DNA of 64,000 nt from Chiua virens (Eukaryota > Basidiomycota > Agaricomycetes > Boletales > Boletaceae): the NCBI GenBank assembly GCA_019787685.1, contig JAHNUO010000012.1:992001-1056000 (forward strand), given 5' to 3'. Positions 55,108-64,000 of this stretch are shown one piece after another (the stretch's first letter is position 1; each line of letters opens with the position of its first letter). A program made the position numbers and the translations under genes. The notes under the pieces were generated by a model. That model worked only from the letters and a program-made list of their open reading frames with translations, was not told the DNA's origin and did not search any database.

Positions 55108-55158
55108 CAGAAGCAACCACACAATGCGCGCGATTAGCACGTTGTGTGGTTGCTTCTG
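55108..55158. repeat. Perfect 17-bp inverted repeat
   Basis: CAGAAGCAACCACACAA (55,108-55,124) pairs perfectly with TTGTGTGGTTGCTTCTG (55,142-55,158) around a 17-nt loop. It lies downstream of the hairpin array but has a different arm sequence. Confidence 0.9.
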
Positions 55159-56114
55159 ACCCGCAATCCATGCAGGTATACCCACACTCATAGTATGGGT
55201 GCGTGCAGTTGCGCGGTGGTGTCGTTGATAGTGCTGGGCCATTGATGATGTTGCTTCATCGTCGTGTCATTGGTGGCTGGGGGGTGGTGGTTGTGCGTCC
55301 ATCCATAACATCAATTGACATGCAATGAATTCCCACTTTTCTGTACACCATGCAGATTAAACATATGTTCCTAGTCTACAGTAATAAGATCAAGTTGTAC
55401 TACTACTAGTAATGAGTGCCGAAAGCAAAGGAAAGTTGGGTGTGGCACACTGGCCTGGGCGCACTCGACAGTAATCATAGCCGTAGAGATAGTGGTGGAT
55501 GTGGGGACAATGCTGACGGCACCATGACTGCAGGTGATGACAGTGAGTACAGAAGGGTAGGCGTGATGGGTGTTAACCATACCGTCTCAACAACCTTCAT
55601 AGTTGTTGACATGGACGTATTGGGGATGGTGCGGACGGTGCTACAGAAAGAAACGGTGAGCATGATGAAGGGGTATTGGGAGCCTGACGGCGAGTGAACG
55701 GTACAGTACCTCAACAGTCTTCATAGCCGTTGATAATAGTAGGTGAGGTGGCGGGTTGTGGTTGTGGGGGCAATCCCGACAATGCAGGGAATAGTGAGGT
55801 GGCGCGCGAACAGGAGGTCTCAAAAATTAAGATACATGGGCACACACCTTTAGCCTTTTATACCCCTCTGCTTATCAGGTGCAGCGAGGTGGCGAGGACG
55901 TAGAGAGGGTTCATACAGTCATTATGTGGATCCGTCAATGTGTTGTGTGCATGCAGGTGCAATGAGGCAAGATTACATCCAGGGAATCTGCCACTGGGCT
56001 TTGCAAGATGTCCGTGACTTGATGCTGTCGCCCAATTTGCAAGACTTCGTGCACGCGACCTCACTGTTGTCTTTTGCAGGCTGAAAATTCTCATAGTACA
56101 ATAGATTATAGGAA
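55159..56114. other. No gene recognised between hairpins and the KDZ gene
   Basis: G-rich plus strand with scattered short open frames. Two related phrases, gtagagatagtggtggatgtggggacaatgctgac (about 55,484) and gataatagtaggtgaggtggcggg...gggggcaatcccgacaatg (about 55,730-55,790), suggest a diverged duplication. The TTGCAAGA repeat relative at 55,997-56,065 is the only other structure seen. Confidence 0.4.
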
Positions 56115-59100
56115 CTAATGACAAAAAGACGGTGATGGCATACTTGGTGAGTCACCTACGGTATGGTGATCGCCGCCGAGTTCAATATACTTCTGCATGT
56201 CCTGCCACATCCGTCTAAAGTGCGTCTCCAACCCATGCCTGAGGGCTGCCTGTCGCAAGGCATATGCAACGAGTCCCTCCTTGAGTGATGTATCGTCCGT
56301 CTCAATCAGCGTTTGTTTGTTCAGCCACCAGGCTTGCTGCCAATGGAGGAATTGTAAAACCCGGCGCTGCTCCTCCACTAATAAGTCGACTTCCTCAGCC
56401 CATTGATCTGCTCGAGCACGTGTTTTGCACCACTCCAAACGAACAGCTGAGACAACGATAAGATCAAGGGAATACATATTCAACACGACATACCATCCTG
56501 GATGTTTTTGTCTTCATCCGAGTCAGTCCTAGCGGTCTCTTCACCGTAGCCACCTACTAACCAGATCCACGATAGTCGTCTTCGCCCCTCACTTGTGTGA
56601 TCTTCGATACCCGCAGACAGTGGACGTATGTCACGATCTTGAAGAAACCGAAAAGTTCCTTGCCACCCCGTCTTGCCAAGGGGTGAGGATAACGCAAGCA
56701 GAGCATGATACGCCACACGGTACTTCTCAGCACTCGCATCCACCTTCACATCCACCAACTTGAGGGAGTTGCGCGCACATGTGTTGGGGCCCTGTCCCCG
56801 CAAAAATCTATCTTTGAAGCGCAACAAATAAGCTCGTGTGCGCAGTGCTTGTCGGAGCTCCTCCAAGGCGTCATATGCTTGACCGACACGAAGCTTCCAT
56901 TCGATCTCTTGGAGTTTGGTGTTACATGAGAGTCTATGTCCAAGCATTGATGGTAGCCAGAGGGAATACTCCTCCGCCTGTCGGCCAGGAGTTGTATCTT
57001 CTTGCGAGTCCTCAGCCCGTAGGGACATGATGTACGGCATGTACGAATCTTGGACTACTGTCCAAGATTCCATTCTTCTCATCAGTACATTGCTACGCTG
57101 TTGGAGATGGTATTTTTGGCGTTCTGTGGCATGCGGCCCGAGTTTTTTCATCTCAAGACGAAGGCAGCGTCTTAGAAAGACGATTATCTCATTTACATTT
57201 TGTAACGCCATGACACTAATGACTCACTGTTGGTCCTCTAAGTCTATCCCAGAGCTGATTAGGGCGCTCGCACTGATATCGGGATGGATGGGAGCGCTAC
57301 TTGTGACTTGCGCATCATCCTTGGACAGCTGGAGACGCATGCTTGCCTGGCTGACGACTAGGTAGTTTGAGTATACCTATCCAGTCGTGATGAAGGATCG
57401 AAAGAGTACGTACAATGAGATTTGACCTCAAACGGGTTCGGCTTCGACATATCGTTCTCCCATGCCTCAAAATCCAGTTTCCATTTCTTGAGTGATTCGC
57501 CATATTGCATCGATAGGCAATCTTCCAATTCGCACAGGATTTCACGATGCTCACTTCGCTCTGGTACAGCTTCTTTGAGTTTGAGAAGAATTGATTCACC
57601 TGTTTGGCAAGGAATAAGGCACCAGTGCGACACAAATGTGGTTGTAACTTACCAATTCCGATGAACTTCTTCCAATTAGTATCTCCGATAAGATCATCAA
57701 GGGTGTCCCGTTGATGACCAGGGCCCATTTCTTTCGTGCTCGATGCAGCGGCATTAAGCATCGACCATGCACGTTCTGGGGCCTCACCATCAGTCCGACC
57801 AACACCTTTGATGAAATTAAACGAATACTTCCACTGGCACTCTGCCACATGTGCTGGTAGGTGAAACTTTGGGACGAACGCGACTATTTTCTTCTCCTCG
57901 TGACAGAAGCGCATGTGTTCCGGAAACGTCTTCATTCGTTCCCACAGGTTCCGTGTCCACTGGCAGACAATGTCGTATGAAATATTGAGGCGCAGGAGAG
58001 GGTTGTCCTTGACAACAGAGAAAAAAAGATAATCCATATTTGTGTAGCTAGAACGAAGGGTTGAGCGTGGTCTAAAGAATTCGAAATGTACATACCGTTC
58101 ACCCTTTTGCAAATTGCCCACACCACATGGCAGTTTCATTTCATGACGTGCACAACAGATACTCCCCACGCCAGAGGCCGCTAGGCCTTTCGAGACCTTC
58201 ATTTCTGCGCTGTTCACAGCACTGTGACTATTGCATGCGCTTTTCTGTACGAGTTAATATTAGTAATTGCTGTGTGGCATGCGAACAAGTAATACCTCTT
58301 GCAATCTATTCGAGGAACTTTGCAAATATCCTTTGTATGACTGTTCCTCCACGAAATATGACCAACCGTTGCCAAGGCTGGGGTCAACGGCATCCTGGGA
58401 AATTGCTCTGCACTTCAAACAGAAATTCGCATCGAGTGCGATAAAAAGCGCATATAGCCACCTTAAATGAATTAGTACCGGCTTAGAGTAGCCTAACCAC
58501 TTGCACGCGACTTACTGCTCGTCTTTTGGGGCCTTGTCCCAATCGTCTGGAAGGTTCTTGCCTGGTTGTGGACACGCAGGACAGAGGAGAGCACACTCTC
58601 CACCCTTTGTATTCCCCACACCACTGGGATCGTGACCGCGCCCTGACCGTTTGAGCATTTTGAGGTGGTGCCATTCGTGTGCCATCCGTAAGAATTGCTC
58701 ATAACGCTCCTGAAAAGTGTTAGTATAAGCGTTGCCATCGAAACAAATAATCACCTTTGGGGGACATAGTCCCGCATTGTCACCGAGACGCACAAGTGTC
58801 GTGTAATAGTGGTAAGCAGACACCTTGGACTCGAGTGAGAGAAGATGGTACTCTTCTAGAAGACTAAACGTTGCCGCAGAGCGAGGCTTGTCTGTGCTTG
58901 CAGGAAATAGCCTATAGCGGAGAAGTTGCTGAACGAGCGGATCAGCGGTTTCACAGCCACAAAATTGCAATGCTACCGAGTGAATTCCATTGCCATGGAT
59001 AATTGTGAAATCATCCGAATGTGGCACCTTGGGCAAGCAACATGACATCCCCGTTGGATGGCCCAACTGGATTACAAGGCCAAGTTCCTTGAGCGACGTC

Positions 59101-59764
59101 TGAACCCAATACGAGCCCTGCCATTTCTTAAAGGCTCCGAGTCAATACTGTTTCATTGCACGAAAAATACTCGACAATACCTTGATTCTGTGCAGTGGAT
59201 GACTGACGTGCTTTGACAAGATGCAGTCTTGACAGTGTAAATCGAGGGTCAGGCAGTCATTGCAACGATATATTGCAGGGTTGATCTTGCAAACGCTGCA
59301 CGTGTGAATCCCACACCGTCCTTCCAAACGGATTAATTCGGAAAGAAACTGTTCACGATCCCGTTCGACCCAACCAAGAATTGGGAAATCCTTCCGATTA
59401 TTTCAATTAGCAGGGCAAAAAAGTGGGTAATGCCGAGAGAAAATAAACTTACCAATGATTGAAGCTGCCTCGGCATGTGACCGAGGATATCTAGGTCAAC
59501 GCTCTCGGGAAGATTGTCGACAGAGCCAAGAGGGTGCATCGAGTCGATAAGAAGCGTTTGCGGTGGCGAAGGGACTCGGGAAACAACCCGGATAGCAGCC
59601 TTGGGTGCTTTGTATAGCTTTTTTGTCAAATGTATGGCACCTGAATCTTCGGTCCTGAGCTTCGTGTGCCGTCTTGTTGCCTCAAGCAAATGGACCTCTT
59701 GTCTGCGGTAAACCTTGAAGCCCTTCATGGGCTTGAACTGAAGTTTCGCATGGCCCAGCGACAT
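56115..59764 (-). CDS. CxC2-type KDZ transposase, multi-exon, possibly interrupted
   Basis: Kyakuja-Dileera-Zisupton transposase, a DNA transposon family expanded in mushrooms. The ATG at 59,764 (MSLGHAKLQFKPMKG) leads to the CxC2 cysteine cluster (HTCSVCKINPAIYRCNDC, then CQDCILSKHVSHPLHRI, about 59,195-59,310). Then come conserved LGLVIQLGHPTG and the FEFCGC-like GIHSVALQFCGCE segment, LESKVSAYHYYTTL, and LLCPACPQPGKNLPDDW (about 58,545-58,595). The RNase-H-like core has LDANFCLKCR (about 58,420), YDIVCQW (about 57,960) and DGEAPERAW (about 57,770). The C-terminal exons end in a Trp-rich helical region and TGA near 56,115. An in-frame TGA at 59,142-59,144 follows a weak intron-like stretch and may be a nonsense mutation or removed by splicing. 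Element ends were not found. Confidence 0.88.
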
Positions 59765-59972
59765 GGCCGAACGCAATCACGTCGTCCAAGTGTGATCGTT
59801 GGTAACCCGTAAGTCTATTCTTGCAAGAGCTTTGCCTGCGCGTCGTTCACACACCCCATTTGCGTTGTTGAGAGTATCACCTTCATGAAGACCCTGAAAA
59901 GAACCGCAACATAAGATAGATTGTCACCGACATTGTTTGCTTATCTTGCCCACACTTTGTTCACATTGAACT

Positions 59973-60285
59973 TAACCTTGTGTGATCAGGTTGTGGACGA
60001 TAACCTATACAACATGCTGAGTTAGCAGGGTAGATAGAGTGGCGCAAATGATTTTGCAGTACCTACACAAGACATCCATGTAGTCGTGTCTTCCGATGGA
60101 ATCAAGTGAAACCGAATGCATACATTTCGGCACAATTAAGTTATGGGCGATAACCTGTATGTCACGCTGAGTTAGCAGGGTAGATAGGGTGGCGCAAACA
60201 ATCTTGCAATACCTACGCAAGATGTCCGTGTAGTCGTGTCTTCCAGCGGAACCAAGTGGAACCGAATGTGTTCCTCGCCCCTGAG
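59973..60285. repeat. Two-copy tandem duplication of about 153 bp
   Basis: The unit cgataacctatacaac...gctgagttagcagggtagatag.gtggcgcaaa...ttgca.tacctac.caaga...gtagtcgtgtcttcc (about 59,998-60,125) repeats at about 60,149-60,280. In the best-aligned 50 bp all nine differences are transitions. Confidence 0.85.
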
Positions 60286-60319
60286 TTGCTGCAACAGTTC
60301 ATACTAGTAATACTGCCAT

Positions 60320-60890
60320 ACCATGCTTGAGATTTGAGACACAACCAAGCTGGAAAGACTCACCCAACAAGCCTGAAGCTCGAAAGGTGCACACTCCTTG
60401 CTACTGAATGGCTGCGATAGATAGTTTGCGTTGCTAATCGAGTGTGAGATTCAAGGTGCAAATGAACTGGAAAGACGCCATTCTTGAGATTCAACACACG
60501 AGTAGGCTGGAAAGACTCACTTAGCAGACCCAGAGGCTCGAGATGTGCACGCTCTTGATTCCTGAATTACTGTGACAGATAGTTTGCAATGTTGCTACGC
60601 CATGCTTCAAGTTGGGACTTGAGACACAAATGAACTAGAAAGACTTGCTTTAGTGGTTCAGCAGTAAAGATCAAGACATACGTGAAATGCAACAATATGT
60701 CGCCATTTGAGTAAATCTCCTACCGTGAGCTGCGGTGACGGATAGCTCGCAATGTCACTATGCCATCCCTGAGATTCGAAATACAAATACACTGGAAAGA
60801 CTCACTTTCATGTGCGGCGAAGTTCGAGACGTCCATGAAGTTCAATAAACAGTTGTTTGAGTAAATCTCCTACGAGGCGCACGAAATTGA
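60320..60890. repeat. Degenerate satellite with the motif CTGGAAAGACTCAC
   Basis: The phrase gagatt(c/t)...acacaa....ctggaaagactcac occurs near 60,330, 60,450 (variant), 60,487, 60,615 (variant) and 60,770, each followed by similar text (ctgaattactgtgacagatagtttgcaatgt...). Unit length is about 130-150 bp and copies are strongly diverged. No gene is visible from 59,765 to 61,035. Confidence 0.7.
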
Positions 60891-61035
60891 GCTGAAGAGA
60901 AACCCAAGTCAACATAGCCACTTCAATTAGGCCGTACTTCTCCCATTTTCACCCTCGCTCTAGGGCCTGAGGGTACGTCTGTCTCCTCGTTTCACATTGA
61001 GTTTCACCATGAACTAAAACAGTATAATAGTTCCA

Positions 61036-61855
61036 ATGGGTCGTCCGAAGATACACACAAGCCCGGAGGGGAAAGTTTTGGCTGCTCGGCAATATCGTGC
61101 CAAGTACTACGAAAAGTATGTCTGCATCACACAGGAACGATTACCCACTAAACCTGTGCACACTCTCAAGGAATCGGTCTGCAATCAACGGTCAACGTGC
61201 TGCAAAACGCAAGGAGACAAGGTGGTATGCTTGGTTGATAGCATTGTTTTACTAATCACGGTCTCACTAGTAGAACTACAAAGCAGCCTGCTCAGGTTCC
61301 ACTCCTGGGTGAACCTTCTTCCAAGGATCCACTGCTTGTACATCGGTAGGTTCTCAACTAATCATGGTTTCACAGTCTGACCACCCCAGCAGTCCAGGGC
61401 GCCCTCGTGGCACACTGGCAAAGAATCGTCCAAGCGCTCGGTCAGTTGTGGTGAACTACATGGAACAATGTACTGACTAGGCTTGTAGAAACAACAACCC
61501 AGGTGATTCAGAGTCAAGCATCAAAGATTCACTCAAGAATATCATCGGAAACTCTTCACGTCGCCGCATACAATCTTTCTGTGAGGGTTTCATTGCATCC
61601 AGCGATTACAAAGACATCAGTGATACTCTCGATTCCGTCACAGATCTGGACAATCATCTACGGAAGCTAGCCTGGTCCTCTAGTGACCAGACCATATGCG
61701 CTGACGTCCAGGAGAGTATCACTCAGAAATCCATCCGTAGCATTGTCAAAGCTCTTGAGGACCTGCTTATGAGCGCAATGGAAGGAGCCGATGTGAGTGA
61801 TCTAGCGTGCAGAGGATTGTTGCTGTATCAGGTGGCTCCCGAGATTACATTGTAG
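61036..61855 (+). CDS. Putative transposon-associated protein with GRPK start and basic region
   Basis: The ATG at 61,036 opens MGRPKIHTSPEGKVLAARQY, in which GRPK resembles an AT-hook core. A roughly 55-bp intron (GTATGT...TCAAG, 61,115-61,169) leads to a basic stretch RSAINGQRAAKRKETR. After less certain small exons (61,170-61,490) a clear coding exon runs from about 61,496 (PGDSESSIKDSLKNIIGN through SIRSIVKALEDLLMSAMEGAD) to TAG 61,853-61,855. No catalytic motif is present. Similar basic GRPK-type small proteins are common beside KDZ transposons in agarics (recollection, not checked). A DNA-binding role is inferred only from the basic N terminus. Confidence 0.6.
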
Positions 61856-62372
61856 ATACCCAGGTCTCATTCATATGAACGACTACATGAACTCTTCATT
61901 TCGGACCCACTGTCTCCATACATAGCTAGGTGAACGTCCATTTTTTGACATATATGATACTAAACCTCGTATGGTTATTGATGGAGCCCGGAATTTTGCA
62001 TATGTCAAGTGGTCGCCAATGCACTGGGTTGCTATCCTCGCTTTGGCCCCTTCGTTGGACGCATTTGTGGTAACTGTGCCAAGTCATCATCGGTGGTAGT
62101 ATCGGTGGTAGTATTGGTGGTAGACTGGCCACTCCTACTTTGGCGCGTTTGTTGAACACGGTGACGCGTTCTTGTTGAACACATGTTTGTTGATTTGTTT
62201 TCGTTGAACGCATTCTCGTTGATATGTTTTTGTTTGTGCTCATCCTACTGATCCTATATCTAGATGCGAGGCATAACTTTTTCTGCGCTTCACGACCCCC
62301 CGCTAATACCATACGACGGATATTATACGTATCGCCTCTATCACATTCCTCAAGAGAGGTCAGTACCAAGGA
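61856..62372. other. Intergenic region with short simple repeats
   Basis: Contains three copies of a 12-mer (atcggtggtagt, 62,089-62,124) and several cgttgaacac/cgttgatatg phrases (62,145-62,235). No gene seen. Confidence 0.5.
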
Positions 62373-64000
62373 ATGGCTAGAGACGTACATTTACTCACTG
62401 ATCGGCAGATGCCTCAAGAATGGACAACCAAGGAACAGAAAAAGTTCCTTCAAGATGAGCTGACGGTATTCAAGCAAATCGGCGGTCGGAACTATACCAA
62501 GAACTGGCCCGCCCTCTACCAGAGATGGTTCAGGAAGTGGCCAGAGCATCAATACGCACTTCCTGGCGTCGCTGACACTATTTCCTTGACGGCTGAACAG
62601 ACCAAAGTTCTTGCTGATGCCATCGCGCAACGCCAACTGCAGCTTCGGCGTTGGCTGCATTGGCATGCCGGCGCAGGGGAAAGCCGCTCAGCAAATGCCA
62701 AGACGATGAAGATCATGGACAACCTGTTGAAGCCGAAGAAGCGAACTCAGCAACCATGGGAAGTATATTTGAAATTTTACTACAAGACGCGCATCCAGCC
62801 AGAGATATCCAAAGGGATGTCGATCGCTGAAGTCAACCAGAAAATCCGTTCAATGTTTGACGCTGAATCCCTTGAAATCAAGGAAGAGGTAAAAAGGATC
62901 AGTGACGATCAGAAGATGAACAACTTGAAAGGGTGTCAAACCGACACTGGACCAGATGATGTGGTCAACATTGACCGTATCGTGCTACGCAGGTAAGTGG
63001 CTCATCCAAGATGTATTTATGACGGTGCCAATACGATTTGTATAGCAACATCCAACAGTGCGGGCCCGCTCTCCAACGAGTGATCAATCACTTGGGTGAG
63101 AAGATGGGTTGGAAGTTCACTGTATTGATGGGAGGTCCAGATCCCCTGGACCCACAAGGAGGGAACATTATCACGACGTGAGTTATAGTTAACACCTGAT
63201 GTTTTGACTTACTGATGTGAATCATAGTCTACATGCCGGAAAAACGAAGGAAGGGTTAGACTTTGCAGAGGTCTACCCTAAGTTTGACAGCGAGGTTGTG
63301 GATGCATTCGGTGAATTCCTGAGCCGCGTATGTGCAGGTTAGTTCACACAACAATCCTTGTAACCAAGTCTTACTAACAACATGAATTGATAGTGACCAG
63401 TGAGGCATCGTCAACGGAGGATCGGGGTCTTGACGAAGGCGAAGGAGATCAAACATCAGACGAGCTAGAAGGGAACAGCAACACAGACTCGGGTGAGGGC
63501 AGCGGTGAGGTGAATGGTGATGTAGATGGTGGTGATGCAGATGCGGACGGTGACGCGGACGCCAACGGCAGTGACTTGGACATAGATGACGATGGAGACG
63601 ATGTAGCAGATATCAACACACTGGCAGGTAAGGAAGATGGTTAACATATGGAACGCCCACCAATATTTATATTCCTTTCCCCACATCAGGCACTACGTCA
63701 TCCCTTTCGAATGCTGCAATACTCACTTCGTCGGACCTTGCAATACTGAGCCCTTCTCATCCTGTAACTCCCACCAGCTCTCACCTTGCAATGTCGCCGA
63801 CGTCAAATCTTGCAACACTGCTGACATCGAATTGTGCAACACTGACGACGTCGAATCTTGCAACATTGACGACATCAAATCGTGCAACACCACCAACATC
63901 AAATCATGCAACACCACCAACATCGAGTCTTGCAACACCGATGACAACCAACCTTGCAACACCGCCTATGTCTAATCTCGCACCAGACTGCAGATCGCCA
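62373..64000 (+). CDS. Agaric-type hypothetical protein with coding minisatellite (3' partial)
   Basis: Start at ATG 62,373 or the next in-frame Met at 62,409 (MPQEWTTKEQKKFLQDEL). Exon 1 runs to about 62,994 and includes a helix-rich region with AQRQLQLRRWLHWHAGAG and PWEVYLKFYYKTRI. Introns at about 62,995-63,043, 63,181-63,228, 63,340-63,393 and 63,628-63,688 separate exons encoding GWKFTVLMGGPDPLDPQGG, then HAGKTKEGLDFAEVYPKFD, then an Asp/Gly-rich acidic tract. The last visible exon encodes a Ser/Thr/Pro/Ala-rich array (SNLATLTT-like) from a 24-bp tandem repeat and is still open at the window end. The MGGPDP...GKT phrase is one I recognise from many uncharacterised mushroom proteins. No enzymatic function can be given. 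Confidence 0.7.
63790..63985 (+). repeat. 24-bp coding minisatellite
   Basis: About eight head-to-tail units related to TCTTGCAACACTGACGACGT plus CGAA. The splice-consistent frame reads S-N-L-A-T-x-x-T; the next frame reads S-C-N-T-x-D-x-x. Every unit contains TGCAACA. Confidence 0.9.

Noticed and set aside
63637..63975. Open frame with SCNT-x-DI-x octapeptide repeats
   Set aside because: The splice-consistent frame of the upstream gene reads the same DNA as SNLAT-type repeats; the cysteine version is the out-of-frame reading of the minisatellite.
1..64000. CRISPR arrays, tRNA or rRNA genes
   Set aside because: CRISPR is not expected in a fungus; I saw no tRNA-like cloverleaf with A/B boxes or rRNA sequence, though reading by eye can miss a tRNA.

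Overview
This is a 64 kb piece of nuclear DNA from a filamentous basidiomycete, most likely an agaricomycete. The genes are packed with short introns (about 45-60 bp, GTRNGT...YAG). The conserved genes are fungal, and the transposons are those typical of mushroom genomes: Ty3/gypsy chromoviruses, a DIRS/Ngaro-like reverse transcriptase element, a KDZ transposase and a Tc1/mariner-type relic. I cannot name the species.

Bases 1-29,650 are a gene-rich, conserved arm. In order: the C-terminal tail of an unknown protein with SUMO-interaction-like motifs (+); UTP22/NOL6 for 18S rRNA maturation (+); a cytochrome P450 (-); the exosome helicase MTR4 (+); a small-subunit catalase (-); an RBM18-like RRM protein (-); a C2H2 zinc-finger factor (-); a roughly 1.8 kb stretch with no recognised gene; a doubtful small minus-strand gene; a type II myosin heavy chain (+); and a Zn2Cys6 protein (-). 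UTP22 and MTR4 both serve nucleolar RNA processing, but I see no physical cluster beyond proximity.

Bases 29,650-64,000 are transposon territory. After direct repeats, a decayed Tc1/mariner-type transposase, remnants of an Asn/Gly-rich protein family and a foldback MITE, there is a three-level nested structure. A DIRS/Ngaro-like element (ORF1 plus RT-RNase H, about 34.6-53.8 kb, + strand) was split twice. A Ty3/gypsy chromovirus (35,441-42,866, + strand, target duplication ATCTC) sits in its ORF1. A second Ty3/gypsy chromovirus (45,215-53,204, - strand, target duplication AAAGC) sits in its RNase H. The second chromovirus itself carries a solo LTR (49,293-50,177) inside its protease.

The first chromovirus keeps a probable -1 frameshift site (A AAA AAA then TAG) and an intact spliced antisense gene between pol and the 3' LTR. 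That gene encodes a Cys6 cluster whose two halves are in the reverse order of a normal Zn2Cys6 domain. The second chromovirus has two extra ORFs before gag; one encodes an 81-residue membrane-spanning protein whose stop is separated by only 2 nt from the gag start. All the in-frame stops seen in both pol genes are TGA, and LTR differences are almost all CpG transitions. This points to cytosine methylation and deamination (or a RIP-like process).

From 53.8 kb on, repeats containing TTGCAAGAC/TTGCAACAC, a striking array of DNA hairpins, a CxC2-KDZ transposase gene, degenerate satellite repeats and two probable transposon-associated + strand genes fill the rest. The last gene runs off the window and carries a 24-bp coding minisatellite.
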